Shown piece after piece: positions 12,915 through 24,545 of a stretch of DNA of 64,000 bases. Both the position numbers and the translations under genes were made by a program. The first letter of the stretch is position 1, and each line of letters begins with the position of its first letter. Under the pieces are notes generated by a model. That model ran no database searches, had not been told where the DNA came from, and worked only from the letters and a program-made list of their open reading frames with translations. Source of the DNA: Nymphalis io (taxonomy: Eukaryota; Arthropoda; Insecta; Lepidoptera; Nymphalidae); contig NC_065899.1 of the NCBI RefSeq assembly GCF_905147045.1, positions 632,501 through 696,500 of the forward strand. The letters are read 5' to 3'.

Positions 12915-12952
12915 GAACCGTTATTACTATATATATATAGTAATAATGGTTC
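12915..12952. repeat. Long near-perfect hairpin
   Basis: Inverted repeat of two 19-base arms with no spacer. gaaccgttattactatat pairs with its complement ending aataatggttc; the only imperfection is a G-T pair at 12920/12947. The centre is an AT alternation, and a further (TA)n run lies at 12961-12977. It may be the core of a small palindromic element or an expanded microsatellite. Confidence 0.7.
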
Positions 12953-13155
12953 TATTAACGGTATATATATATATATACCTTGTATTTCATTAAAAATTGC
13001 AAATTAGAATAGACATTGGTATTGTAAGAAATATTAATTAATTGTATTCGATCCTTGCTAAGTCGTAACAAGTCTATAGATTTTTTTTTTCGAATAAATC
13101 TTTCTATGTTTGCAAATGTAGTAACTTGAGATTAATATAATAATATACATAGAAT

Positions 13156-13425
13156 TACGAACCGGTTGACGTGGTTGGTAGATACTTGACTTTCACGCCG
13201 AAGGTTGTGGGTTCGATTCCCAACCAGGACAGACATTTGTGTGCATGAACATGTCTGTTTGTCCTGAGTCTGGGTGTAATTATCTATATAAGTATGTATT
13301 TACGTAAGAAAAGTAGTCTATGTAGTATATCAGTTGTCTGGTTTCCATAGTACAAGCTCTGCTTAGTTTGGGTTCAGATGGCCGTGTGCGAATAATGTCC
13401 CGGTATATTATTATTATTATATATA
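13156..13425 (+). repeat. S3 SINE, near full length
   Basis: ggttgacgtggttggtagat (A box), gttgtgggttcgattcccaa (B box), tgtgtgcatgaacatgtctg, and attattattattat at the end. Same layout as the 6953 copy. Confidence 0.85.
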
Positions 13426-14212
13426 CTATATAAATAGACAAGGACAAAACGGTTCGTTACCTTTTTCTCCACTATCAGTCAAGCTTTTTTTTTTGTTTAA
13501 TAGCTATTTTTATGGAAATAAGAGTAAAAACAATATAATCGAAACACTCAAATTCACATATGTTTTCCTCAAATTTTAATTTTATTCGTCAGTTTACGTC
13601 AAGAAAAAGAAAACATCTGTATTATTATATATTGATTGCAGAGTATCTTCAAACGATGCATCGTATTACAGTAATCCATTAGCACGTTCTTAATTCGCAG
13701 CATCCTAGAATCTAGAACGTATAAGCTAGAGAGCTAGGAACCATGACAACGGAATATTACGTCACTCTCGCTCCTCAATTCTATTCAATTTCATGTTCTT
13801 TTCTAGAAAATTCCATGAATTATGTAAGTTTTTTTAACATGACCCGTTTTCAATTTACGTTGTTGAATTATAACTTAACTGATACTTACATTTACAATTA
13901 AGACTTTATTTTGTTATTACGTTTACATGTATTGGTTTTTGGTTTAAAATTTAAATTTCCTTGTAAATCAAAATAAAAGATTTTTACTATTAAAATGTGT
14001 TAACTTGTTACTGATAATAATTTATTTATCCAGGTAACAGAAACTCAATTACAAAATTTAAAAAAGGGTATTATGTTAAAAAAAGACACATAAACAGTGA
14101 AATAAACATTACCAGTGAATTAATACTACCACAGTACACTACTACAGCCGTAACTTTACAGCAGCGGTTGATAAATGTACAATCTAGTCTAGTATGTGCT
14201 AGCGATCATGTT

Positions 14213-14395
14213 TTGGATGTCTTTACGTGCTGTCCGAGGTACGGGAGTGTAAACGCTGCTAGTTTCTATTTTGAATTGCTGTTTCTGAGATTTTCTAGAT
14301 AGAAAACCCAATATTTTTTTAATAGTCCGACCTGGGTTCGAACGCAGGATCTCGGGATCTGCCTAAACACTAGACCATCGAATGAGTCAGCCATA
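14213..14395 (-). repeat. S4 SINE, partial
   Basis: Read on the minus strand it has the tRNA-Glu-like head: actcattcgatggtctagtg, then tcctgcgttcgaacccaggt. The adjoining acgtgctgtccgaggtacgg is the S4 body. The rest of the body is missing. Confidence 0.65.
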
Positions 14396-14799
14396 ACAAC
14401 ACTATACATATTCTCAATAATGTATAACTTACATAAGCACGAGAAGTAATGGTAAATATATAACAACTAGTTGTAAGTCTTCATAAAGCCTCTTACGACG
14501 AGCCTACTTAAATGAAAGTATTGCAATCAAGTTCACTTATTTATCTTAGACTATAACTCGTGTTGTAAGCTAACGATATATGCTCCACGAGGAATTAATA
14601 CAGTTGTGAACACCGTAACCGAACCGAACACCGATTATACGGAACAACACTATTCATGGCGATTACTAAGCCTGACAATAATTATAACCATAGATTCAAT
14701 ATTCATGATTAATTTAACGTCACTAATGAAAGCAAATAAATTAAAATGAAAGCGATATCGTCGATACTTTTATTAAACATATCTATAATAATATTATAA
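14396..14799. other. Non-coding stretch
   Basis: AT-rich, with no gene or repeat that I can identify. Confidence 0.4.
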
Positions 14800-15083
14800 A
14801 GAGGTAAATTTTTTGAGGTTGTAGGGGGTAATCTGTGGATCTACTGAACCGATTTTAAAAATTCTTTTACCAATAGAAAACCACATTATTTGTGAGTGTC
14901 ATAGGCTGTATATTAACCCGAAAAATGAAAAGACTTTTTCGTGGTAGTCGGATGTCGTGGCCAACGCGACTTGACAGTCAGGAAATAAATCATAGCACTC
15001 AGTACTAACCGAACTACAATCATAATTTCATCATAAGTAAAAATGTTTACTGCCCAACGAAGTGGGTACGGGCAGCTAGTAAT
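14800..15083 (+). repeat. Non-autonomous element fragment with gcagctagt end
   Basis: It holds ctactgaaccgattttaaaa, then acgaagtgggtacgggcagc and tagtaat. In my knowledge of Lepidoptera, elements with 'accgattttgatgaaat ... gggcggcagctagta' are abundant and often placed with Helitron-like or MITE families. Related fragments are at 20690-20870 (plus) and 31857-32018 (minus). The class is uncertain. Confidence 0.5.
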
Positions 15084-15330
15084 ATATACACATAATACAT
15101 CTAGTATTATGCTCGCTTATAGATTGTTAAACGTATATGTTATTGCCGTATGTACATTGCCGGTTCGCAAATACTTCAGTCCTTAGAACAATTTTATTTA
15201 TATATTCTGAACGCACCTGGACGCGATCGTCTTCTTCGGATTGTGTTATATCATCTATAGTCTTATACGTAACAACACATTATCCAACATTAGATAGAAA
15301 AAGAAACCATTTAATATAAAAACTTACTTG

Positions 15331-15425
15331 GTAGTTAAGATCTGTCTACCCCGTCGGGTAGGTGCCACCCACTAATTAGATATTCTACCGCCAAGTAGCA
15401 GTACTTGGTATTGTTACTCAAAATC
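15331..15425 (+). repeat. S2 repeat, 5' fragment
   Basis: It shows gggtaggtgccacccactaa, tagatattctaccgcc and gcagtacttggtattgtta, which match the first third of S2. The remainder is absent. Confidence 0.6.
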
Positions 15426-15483
15426 CGATAATAAAGTAATCCGACACCAATGATGAGAGATCATGTGTAGGACGGATTCACAT

Positions 15484-15605
15484 GCTTGTCGAGATTCCAC
15501 GCGTCAACTGAAAATATCTTGTCAGAAAAATTCAATCACTTTATTAGCCCGACCCGAGATTTGATCCTGAGACCTCGAGACCCACGAACTACTTAGGCTT
15601 ACGCT
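15484..15605 (-). repeat. S4 SINE, degraded fragment
   Basis: On the plus strand agcccgacccgagatttgat, cctgagacctcgagaccca and acgctagttgaatg match the head half of S4 read backwards. The copy is strongly worn. Confidence 0.45.
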
Positions 15606-15949
15606 AGTTGAATGTCCTAAAAGTAATAAGAAAACGCTTTTATTCTATCGTCACGATCAAGGAAAGATTTAGGTTAGTATATCCCTCAAAAAGACCTTTA
15701 AGAAACGCTGACCAAAGGGCAAATCTTGAGAATTTTATAATAACTCAATATATCACAAAGACTTATGAATACCGTCTCAAAGCGACATGTTCATAAAGCG
15801 TGAAACGATTATAGGACGAAATCGTAAATTATGGCCGATGTTCGCGATGAAATAATTTCAGTGGGTACATTTTATCTGATGAACAAAAGCTTTCAGTTAT
15901 CGTAATATCTAATAATAAATGTGGAGAATTAAATTGCGTTTTCAATCGA

Positions 15950-16198
15950 GTTGCCGTTGGGTGTCTTCATCAATCAGAGCGTCACGGTAGCATGCGCAAG
16001 CGATCCCGTGGCGCTCCTCGTTAAGCCGGAAAGGGTTCCGCTGATTTTTAGTGGATATTCCGATGTTCGGGGCGCACTCGGCGCCTTGGACACCGGCGAG
16101 CCCCACATAGCCCACTGTTCCCGTGGGGGAAACGCGTAATACGTTTTTCCAGTCTACAAGTAAGTGTAATGCTTCTGTTTTATTTCATAAATAACCGG
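15950..16198 (+). repeat. GC-rich retroelement 3' fragment
   Basis: A sharply GC-rich block in AT-rich DNA: acggtagcatgcgcaagcga, ggggcgcactcggcgccttg and tgttcccgtgggggaaacgc. It is followed by acaagtaagtgtaatgcttc, a tail word also seen near 745, 33630 and 34500. I recognise this type of block as a common lepidopteran retroelement 3' region (from memory, family not named). The 62-codon open frame inside it (15951-16139) is probably not a host protein. Confidence 0.5.
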
Positions 16199-17489
16199 AA
16201 CAAATTTTAATATGGACACAGTGCAAATAGATATATTTGTTCATAATATAATAGTATTGTTTCGGTATAAATTCCTCATTTTTTATCAAACAACTCGAAT
16301 GTTACATATTTCATTCCTTTTCAATTATAAAAATATTATAAAAACATTACGTAACCGATGGTCACGATTTGAATTATACATGAATTTAATACAATTAAAA
16401 ATACATTTTTGTCATCAGTGTGATTGTTTAAAAATAACTTTTTATGTGACATACATTGTTAACCTAACAATTCCCAGCGTAGTATACGTTATCTTGAAAC
16501 GATGTCATTTATTATAAATACTCACTTTAGGTTGAATGGCTTAAAAAAAAACGAATGCGAATACCGCTAAAACAAAGTGCATAAAATACTTACGAAGAAT
16601 AAACGAGTAGAATAACTTTTCAACTTTAGCGAAGTCGAAAAAAATTTACCTGCAACAAAAATAGTATACGTTAATGAAGCACCGAGGCCGAGATAATTCC
16701 AAAGAACAATGAATAAAGTTAGCAGATAAGCAAGACTCAGTAGAGAAAACTTAAAATGAGTGGGAAGATTTATATGTCTCTGAGGGTAGTTCCTTTTTTT
16801 TCATAAGTTTACCGGCAAAACTATAGCTTCGCCGCGATAATAAATTAATTATTAACAATCCGAATACATCTTTTCTTCTTCTATCTTTCTTTAACTAAAT
16901 CAACATGTAGTATTAATATCAGACAATTTTTTGCTTATAAATGACAAAATAGATAGCGTTAGACGTATTTTACATCGCGCTATAAGAATGTTTTTTTGAA
17001 AGTTGTAAATAAGTTTTGGTAAATTTATAATGAGAGTGACCAGGATTTGTTAATAACTTGACTACAACGCCTTCTATTGAATAGCTATCATCTCGAAAAA
17101 CAAATATATTGTACAATTATATAGTCGCTAAGAATAATCCCGATATACCAACGCTTATATATGTCACCGTGAAATTGCACGGACCGTCAGTTTATGACTG
17201 ACTAATCTTAACAGATTGAAAATTGTGGAAAAATTTTAAACAGAGCATTCAATTTATAAAATAACGCATAAAATTTTGATAGTTTATAAACTAATCTTTC
17301 GTTCAGTTAATTTAGTGTGTTTATAATTTAATTGAAATTGACGCGTTACAATAAAAACAATATGGCTCCGATCATAACTTTTCCACAGTTTACAATTAGT
17401 CAGATTTATTATAAACTAACGATCCATATAATTATACGATAATATATGAAGATTTATATACGGGTTTTATTACAGGGAGAACTTCAGTT
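16199..17489. other. Non-coding stretch
   Basis: Very AT-rich with only random short open frames. Nothing supported. Confidence 0.4.
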
Positions 17490-17788
17490 TTTTTTTTTTT
17501 TATAGAATAGGAAGGCGGACGAGCATATCGGCCACCTGATGGTAAGTGGTCACCAACGCTCTTAGACATTAGCATTGTAAGAAATATCAACCATCGCTTA
17601 CATATCCAATGCGCCACCAACCTTGGGAACTAAGATTTTATGTCCCTTGTGCCTGTAATTACACTGGCTCACTCACCCTTCAAACCGGAACACAACAATA
17701 TCAAGTATTGCTGTTTTGCGGTAGAATATCTGATGAGTGGGTGGTACCTACCCAGACGAGCTTGCACAAAGCCCTACCACCAGTAAAT
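17490..17788 (-). repeat. S2 repeat, full length, well preserved
   Basis: A 14-base T-run, then tatagaataggaaggcgga, gccacctgatggtaagtggt, the complete body, and gcttgcacaaagccctacca. It is close to the consensus of the copies here, so relatively young. Minus-oriented by the T-run. Confidence 0.9.
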
Positions 17789-19254
17789 ATGTATATAAAT
17801 ACTTACTGTATTTAGCGATTTGCGTAAAACCTGTATTTCATTTATGAATGTTAACATTAAACTTTACATTTGTACATAGATATGTATGAGAGTTAAAATT
17901 TTATGACTGTAGTCTGCTTAAGGTCGCTTGACCGGGCTTTAACTAGCTACTAATTAGAACGGGAGCAGCGCGGAATCCTGTCAAAGGAAGACTTTTTAAA
18001 AAAGGAATACATTTTTTAATGTATTAATACGTCATCATTTACTGCCTCGTTGGCTGTAGATGCCGAGGTTTAGTCATCTGGCACTGTATACACTGCGGAC
18101 TTGACAGCTCGTATTTCACCTTTAACTGTATATGTAAATGAATTTTTAGTCATTTTCAGCCAACCGATATCCTTCAAATTTTACTCACAATATCCAAAAA
18201 TCAAATTTACTAATTTTCACACAATAGTGTCCAAATGAATTTGCCAAAAATCGACGGCAAAACTAAATAGTTTTGCAACTAGATCAAATTTAATTCTTGG
18301 AAAATATAACATAGCCTTGATCCAACTAGCTAACTAAAATTAGAAGAAGTGCACTTCGAAACACCGGTGGAATCAGCTAGCATACCGAATTTTAAGATAA
18401 TACGATTTATTATAACGAAACATAGCATCTTTTATAATTAAATATAAAGAAGGTGATGTAACTAATATTTACGAAGCTTCTTATCGTTTCTTTTTTCAAG
18501 GCGGTCTTAATTTTAACTTATAAATATTCAAAAAAAAAAAAAACATTATCTTGAGATAAGCATGTTAATTCCTGGATTCTTTGAATTCAGTTAGCTAAAA
18601 GGAACCATTACAAATGAACCAAATGTATGTATAATATAAATATCATTCTTACTTTTGGAAAACGTTTTACGACTTCTAAATTTAAGGCGAGAAATGGGAG
18701 ACAGCTGTGTATATGCATCTTCGCCGAAACCACCGACTCAGCTGTGCAATAGACAAGGATTAGACAGATACGAGTGCATTTGCTGTACGAACAAACACTA
18801 AACTCATTACTTTATGTATACACAACGTATAGACTAGCTTTCTTGTCTGACAGAGGGTACAGTTAAGATGAAACTAGTAATATTTTTCTCTTAATATAAT
18901 AATATATATATGGTTATTTATATAATGTCAAATATACATTCTAACATTAGGTGTAACGCCGAAAGGATTAAAACTAATTCTACACCAACGTCTTTCTAGA
19001 CGCGATTAGAATATTCTCGAATCAATGGAATGCTTTTGAAATGTGAGTACTTTAGATGCTCCTAATTTTTCTCTCCCGGAGAAAAGATTTTTTTTTTTCA
19101 AGAATATGAGTAAAATAATTACAATATTGAAGCACGAGTACATCTCGAAGACGTGACGTTTTTGCGTAAGATGTTTCTCTCAAGCGATATAGTCACATAC
19201 ATATATTGCTCTCATTATGCTCAAAGGAGTTTTCTTCAGTGACATTATGGATCG
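17789..19254. other. Non-coding stretch
   Basis: No gene seen. 18040-18090 (tactgcctcgttggctgtag) may be a worn S4 head; otherwise no repeat matches. Confidence 0.4.
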
Positions 19255-19400
19255 TAGTTATAGGAAGGCAGATGAGCAAATGTACTGTCTGATGGTTAGT
19301 GGTCACCGTTCAAATATTAACTTTCATATTACATTGTAATTGAGCCAACAAATTAATGAGTTGATGGTATCCAACAAGTTAATATGGATGGAAGAGCTTA
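19255..19400 (-). repeat. S2 repeat, degraded 3' part
   Basis: ataggaaggcagatgagcaa, tgatggttagtggtcaccgt and a short remnant of the body are visible. Heavily diverged. Confidence 0.5.
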
Positions 19401-19761
19401 CAAAAAACGTAAATACAACTGAGAAAATTTTAAATTAAACATTACCTTTTCTAGTATTTTGCTTTTATTCTTTTCATTTTATAATATTGTTTTATATTAA
19501 AGATAATTCTTTCTCTTTGAAGCTACCGTAATAAAGAAGGTCAAATATTTTTAGCAATTTACGAGCCTGTCATGGATCTCGGCACGTAACGCTTGTCCGT
19601 CTTCGCATTCACAGTCGACTTTCAAGGGACAGTTTTAGGGCTTTATTTTTGTTTAGTTTATTGTATTATTATGTATATGGATTGTTACTTTCATTAGCAT
19701 TACAAACGTTTTTCAAACAAAAGAGTTCATTAAAATTTCAAAATGCTACTCCGTAATGATG

Positions 19762-19965
19762 ATTATGTCAATCTGAACGATTTCAGCCACGGCGGCCAAT
19801 GTCAAGAGAGATTGACAAACTGCACTGGTCATATCATAGTGCACGGCTGTGCGCGCACTAGTACACTCTCTATTCTATCACTCTCATAATGCGATGGGAC
19901 TCAATACAACACGACCGGAAAGAGTTCAGGCGTAGGATCAACAGGTATACGTGTTCATTTCCAAC
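19762..19965 (-). repeat. S4 SINE, body without tRNA head
   Basis: Minus-oriented. On the plus strand gatttcagccacggcggcca, tcatatcatagtgcacggct and ctctcataatgcgatgggac match the S4 tail half. It continues into the cgaccggaaagagttcaggc variant body shared with the copy at 46222. An S2 fragment follows 25 bp later. Confidence 0.7.
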
Positions 19966-19988
19966 TTCCAGCCTCCAGGCTGGTTCCT

Positions 19989-20128
19989 TAGGTTCCCAAG
20001 CGTGGTGGCGCAATGGTGATGTAAGCGATGGTTACCATTTCTTACAATGCCAATGCCTATGGGCGTTGGTGACCACTTACCATCAGGTGGCCCATATGCT
20101 CGTCCGCCTTTCTATTCTATAAAAAAAA
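19989..20128 (+). repeat. S2 repeat, 3' half
   Basis: It has gtggtggcgcaatggtgatg, gggcgttggtgaccacttac, catcaggtggcccatatgct, cgtccgcctttctattctat and then an A-run. This is the 3'-terminal half in plus orientation, a typical 5'-truncated copy. Confidence 0.85.
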
Positions 20129-20336
20129 AACCATAAAATACAATTTTAAAATTAAATGTGTGAATTAGTAATTGTTGTTGTTTTAAAAAAACATATTACA
20201 TTAATTTTAAAGTTACTATCAATTCAATAATATATTAATATGTAACGAATATCAAGAAAATTTAATGAGCGGTTAATGAACAAATGCGCCTGTTCAAATT
20301 ATTAGAGCAAGTATTTATATTTCTACTTATATGTAA

Positions 20337-20556
20337 TAATAATGTCCTCCAGACCGATTTCGGCCACGGCGGCCAATCTCAGGAGAGATTAGCCAACTAC
20401 GCGGGAGATATTATAGTGCACAAGTGTGTGCGCAAACACAGGTGCACTCTCTATTCCCTAACTCTCATAATCCGATGGGACGGCAACCTGGGAATTGAAC
20501 CCAGGACCTCCGGGTCTGCGGCCTTATACCAAGCCACTAGACCAACGAGGCAGTCA
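20337..20556 (-). repeat. S4 SINE, complete
   Basis: Read on the minus strand, the head is gcctcgttggtctagtggct with ggtcctgggttcaattccca. This is strikingly like tRNA-Glu (ggtctagtggct, then aggtcctgggttcaattccc). It is followed by the S4 body and a tail ending gaggacattattatta. It is the cleanest S4 copy here. Confidence 0.85.
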
Positions 20557-20689
20557 AATATGTATGTATTATACCGATGTATATACATGTCCTTATATAT
20601 GGTTTCATCACTCCGTCACGGCCCGTCACAGCGAAAAATTGAAAAACAATCCAAGTCCAATCAACCTTGAGAGCTGAATGGTAAAAATC

Positions 20690-20870
20690 CTGACATCCTT
20701 ACTAATATTATAAGTGCGAAAGTGAGTTTAGTATGTTATTTTGTTACGCTTCTACTACTGAACTAATCAATCGATTATTAAAAAAATTGCATTCACGTTG
20801 TCAAATAGGATACATAACACCCTACTCGCATACGGGAAAACCGCGAGCGGAAATTATTTATAAAATATAT
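20690..20870 (+). repeat. Non-autonomous element, 5'-type end with gcgaaagt
   Basis: It starts tccttactaatattataagt gcgaaagt, a start typical of a very common lepidopteran non-autonomous element. Later it has cctactcgcatacgggaaaa and ccgcgagcgg. Related to the fragments at 14800 and 31857. Confidence 0.55.
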
Positions 20871-21059
20871 AAATTAAATCAATAATACATTCTTTTGGAG
20901 TTGTATTAATTGTTTAAAATGTCCTTTCTGAGTTTGCTTCTTAATACGATTATTTATTTTATTGTAAATGGAATTATTTAACTATTTTTTACACAATTAT
21001 TGATGTTGATTTGTAGCTGCAATACCTGTACGTATATGTGTGTCTTTCCTCGTATATAA

Positions 21060-21318
21060 TATAATATAATATTCTCGGACATTATTCACACACGGCCATC
21101 TGATCCCAAACTAAGCAGAGCTTGTACTATGGAAACCAGACAACTGATATATACTACTTTTTTATTTGTAAATACATACTTATATAGATAATTACACCCA
21201 GACTCAGGACAAACAGATATGTTAAGCACACAAATGTCTGTCCTGGGTGGGAATCGAACCCACAACCTTCGGCGTGAAAGGCAAGTATCTACCAACCACG
21301 TCAATCGGCTCGTCAATA
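21060..21318 (-). repeat. S3 SINE, full length
   Basis: Minus-oriented. The plus strand shows acacggccatctgatcccaa, tgggtgggaatcgaacccac and tctaccaaccacgtcaatcg. The ATT tail is reduced. The 76-codon open frame across it is the SINE, not a protein. Confidence 0.85.
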
Positions 21319-23233
21319 TATTATATGTATATTAGTGAGTTTTGTCATAAAAGAATGTTTCCAACGTCTCTTACGTGTGTAGTTTAGTGTTCTGTAGTTG
21401 TATAATGGAAAAACTGCGACACACTACGAGTGTTATTCCTCATCCGTCGAACCTTATTCAAAAATCTCTGCAGTGAGAGCGTCGCCAATCAATACACGGT
21501 TTTATTGTACTTTCTCAAATCCATCGGAATAGAGCTGTCATTATATGCTTGTTATCATAACTTGCGCGTAAGTTATTAATGGGCGAGACGGTGCGGTTGG
21601 CGTGTGTGTATTTTAAAGGAAAATAGCGATTTCAATCTTAGCGTGCAAAATTAAATTTTCAAGTAATTAATTTGTTTTTATTGTATATTACATTTCGTTT
21701 AAGAAGGGAAATATCGTAAACAAGACCTACAGGTGCGGGAATCAATTTTCCCACAAAAAGCCATAAAAACCAATAGACGACCTCGCCTAATAGATGAGGA
21801 GGCATTTGTCCAATAAAAAGCATATTATTCTGAACAAGAATTATATTGATGATTAAAAAAAAAAACAGGTGTATATACATTACCAGCCGGTGATAGCTTT
21901 AAGTTAATTGAAATCTTGTAAGATGACAATTCAAAATGCTTGGCTCACAAGCGTACTTAAATCTACTATAGTTCTTATGTAAACTTTTTAATTATACATA
22001 ACAATATTATAATTAAAAATTAATTAATACCGAACGAAGCGACCGTGTTAAAACAACTAGTACTTTATGCGGAATAACTTCAAGTGATCAAGCTTAAACT
22101 TTAACTTTACTTATTACTTAATCTGAGTAGGAAGAGAAAGATCGTTACTGTTGTTTAAGTAACACTTCTACTTTTGTATTATTTTATCAACGCTATCATA
22201 GAGCTGTGTGTTTGTACACATGTTATCAGTAAAACTAGAAAGGTTTGAAAACGTTTAGCGTTTATAATTACGATAAAAATGGGAGAGCAGAGCTAGGTGA
22301 ACATATTGACACGTATCTACTAAAATGTAACATTTTTATATGCTATTTTAGCAAGTTTTAAGGTTATAAATAACTAGATGGTGAAATTCATACCAAGTTA
22401 CCCTTACCATTTACCCCCATTAAAGTTAGCAGATCTTAGTAGAAGCTTACGTTATACAATAAACTTATCTAAATTTAAGTTTGTACGAATAAGCAGTTTT
22501 GTCTGTGCGTTAATAGTAATAGAAAGTCATTCAAGACTCGATTCTCTTATATATTTATAATTATAGATTTATGATATTGAGTTTAGTCAATGGTACCAAA
22601 GTTTGTAACTGTAATCTAAATTCAGTTATTATTTCATTTCATCCGTATTGCCTACTACAACATCGATCGTAATGCTGCCTGGAAATAGAAAAAAACGTAG
22701 CACAATAAAATATAACATAAATCAAAACAATAGAAATGATAAATGTACTAAATCACGGACAAATTGGATGGATTTATGCCATTAAAAAATATATATTATC
22801 ATACACGATAATGTATTTTTTTAAATTCTTATTCTACCCGTGCAAAGACGTGACAGGTAGCCAGTTTATTATAAATAAATATTTTAATCCTATTCCACAT
22901 AGATGAATACCTTATCCAAACCATGAACTTTCGTTTTAATAACAATAAGCGAGATAAGCCTTTAGTAACAGTATGTCCTATGTATGTCGGTTTATAAACA
23001 ATTATTTTAACCGTCTCAACTTTGTTGATATTACCATCGACGCGGAGCGCGAAAACACGAGGTACAACGTAATATTATAACTTGTATGTCTTTACATAAA
23101 CTCACTCTATCTTTACTCAATGAATTTTTATGAACAGCATGGGAGATGACTAAATCTTGCGTCGTCAACAAACGACAATCTTTATCGGAAATGGAAATAT
23201 ACCCAAGGGTTGTCAAAATATGTTTCCTTTTTC
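21319..23233. other. Non-coding stretch
   Basis: No supported gene. 21922-21970 (gatgacaattcaaaatgctt) is another copy of the tail word seen at 10262 and 25198. The rest is AT-rich single-copy-looking sequence. Confidence 0.4.
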
Positions 23234-23244
23234 AAAATGGCGGC
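23234..23244 (+). promoter_or_regulatory. Possible YY1/Pho-type site
   Basis: The 11 bases aaaatggcggc match the core recognised by YY1 and its insect homologue Pleiohomeotic. A second copy in the opposite orientation lies at 43818-43828. Only the motif is seen; occupancy is not shown, and an 11-base match can arise by chance. Confidence 0.25.
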
Positions 23245-23344
23245 CTTAGCTTGCAACATAGCAATATTATATCATACATTTAAAGGTTGTTTTCAGGCAG
23301 AATATAGAACCAACATCTCAACCTGCGGGTGTTTCAATAACCGA

Positions 23345-23520
23345 CTTAGGCTTAAAGTAGCTGGAAAGCAACCAACCTGATGAACAGTCGTCACCAGCGC
23401 CCATATTGGTGGCGTATAATTTTTTTTACACATTTTTTATATCTCATTTACTTAATTAATTGAGTGAATGATACCTACCCCGATGGCCTTACATAAAGTT
23501 CTTCTACCAAGTTTTTATTA
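23345..23520 (-). repeat. Probable highly degraded S2 repeat
   Basis: acctgatgaacagtcgtcac followed by cagcgcccata, and later tgatacctaccccgatggcc followed by ttacataaagttcttctacc, follow the S2 order on the minus strand with heavy divergence. Confidence 0.45.
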
Positions 23521-23887
23521 TTATTACTAATATTGCTTCTAATGGATCTCTTTCATAAATTTATGTTTTGTCTTAGTTTATCTTTTCAATAAAGTTTTAT
23601 GATTCAGTACTTCAAAGGTTAACTCAATAAGATCCCTTAGACTTATCCCAAATAAGTCCCCTTTGTACACTTTAATTTACTTGTTATATTATTTGTGTAC
23701 AATAAAGTTATATAAAGATTTACTTTGAGTAAACTGGTAGTGCTCCTTACTCTATATTACACTGATACACAAAACAATTATGTTCAAAAATCAAAATAGA
23801 CTTTCTATTACATACAATACCACAAATGTTTTACGTCTACACAGTTAAATACTCCAGCTCTCCATTTCGTATGAACATAATATTCAC

Positions 23888-24028
23888 CTGCATGAACTGA
23901 CGAACGCAGTCAGCTCCATGCTCTCGCAAGAAAGTCTGCAGCGTTTGAACACCGCGTGCTGACAACCGATATCCGTTTCCATTCGAACTGGACGCAAAGA
24001 ACACACCCGGTGACGTCCCTTCTACCAT
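23888..24028 (-). CDS. Candidate first coding exon of an unidentified host gene
   Basis: A 47-codon stretch on the minus strand begins MVEGTSPGVFFASSSNGNGY and ends ...GADCVRQFMQ, directly followed by a splice donor (cag then gtgaat at 23887-23882). Seen: the ATG context has A at -3 and G at +4. The exon is about half G+C in a region near one third. The amino acid composition is protein-like (no low-complexity runs, conserved-looking Cys, Trp-free helix such as TLQTFLREHGADCVRQF). Reading on past the donor soon hits a stop at 23837. I do not recognise the family and name no function. I could not place a matching acceptor exon with confidence. It could also be a chance open frame or a pseudogene fragment. 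Confidence 0.35.
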
Positions 24029-24419
24029 TTTTATTTATTAAAATCCATGTTTCATTGTTTCTGACGTCAATATTAGAGCCCTTTATAATATAACCGAAAT
24101 AATTAGAAATTAATTTATCGTTTAACGAATCTACATGGTAGAGTAAATGTTTATACTGCACGGAAACTATAATTCACCATTAACATGCACACATATAACA
24201 AGCACTGTAGTTTGTAAATGTCATTTTGAACAAAACGTATTTAGGGTCTATATTGAGGATTTCAACACAAACACTAGTATAAATATTTAATGTCAATAAT
24301 ATCAGAGAAGTAACCCACAAAGTATTTACTAACTTGCTACTAAATATTGACTTTTATTTAATCATTCATGAAATAATAATTTATATAAATGTTATAGTTT
24401 TAGTTAAATTTCCTAAGTT

Positions 24420-24545
24420 TATACTAGTCGTAGCACTCTCGTAGAGCTTGGTAGCGCTCAGCCGGCGCTGACGGCGCGCGTGTAAACACTACGCCACGAA
24501 ACGGCGTAGCGCAAGCCATCGGTTGTTCGGTTGTGACGTCATCGA
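24420..24545 (-). promoter_or_regulatory. GC-rich segment with CRE and inverted repeat, possible promoter/5' UTR
   Basis: A GC-rich island in AT-rich DNA, 400-500 bp upstream of the candidate exon start at 24028. It holds a perfect palindromic CRE (tgacgtca, 24534-24541). It also has an inverted repeat ctacgcc / ggcgtag with a 7-base loop (24489-24509), and cagccggcgctgacggcgcg just before. The strand is inferred from the exon. No transcription start can be fixed from sequence. Confidence 0.3.

Noticed and set aside
15951..16139. 62-codon GC-rich frame as a host microprotein
   Set aside because: It lies wholly in a block resembling a common retroelement 3' region with a recurring tail.
20284..20670. 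128-codon plus-strand open frame
   Set aside because: It runs through an antisense S4 SINE (NLGIEPRTSGSAALYQATRP is the tRNA head read backwards). Such frames are common repeat by-products.
23031..23216. Second exon for the minus-strand candidate gene (agagtgagt donor-like site inside the frame)
   Set aside because: No convincing acceptor or polypyrimidine tract upstream and no protein resemblance.
23281..23355. Possible plus-strand last exon after a ttttcag acceptor (QNIEPTSQPAGVSITDLGLK then stop)
   Set aside because: Short, with no upstream coding exon in phase, and it abuts a degraded S2; coincidence is more likely.
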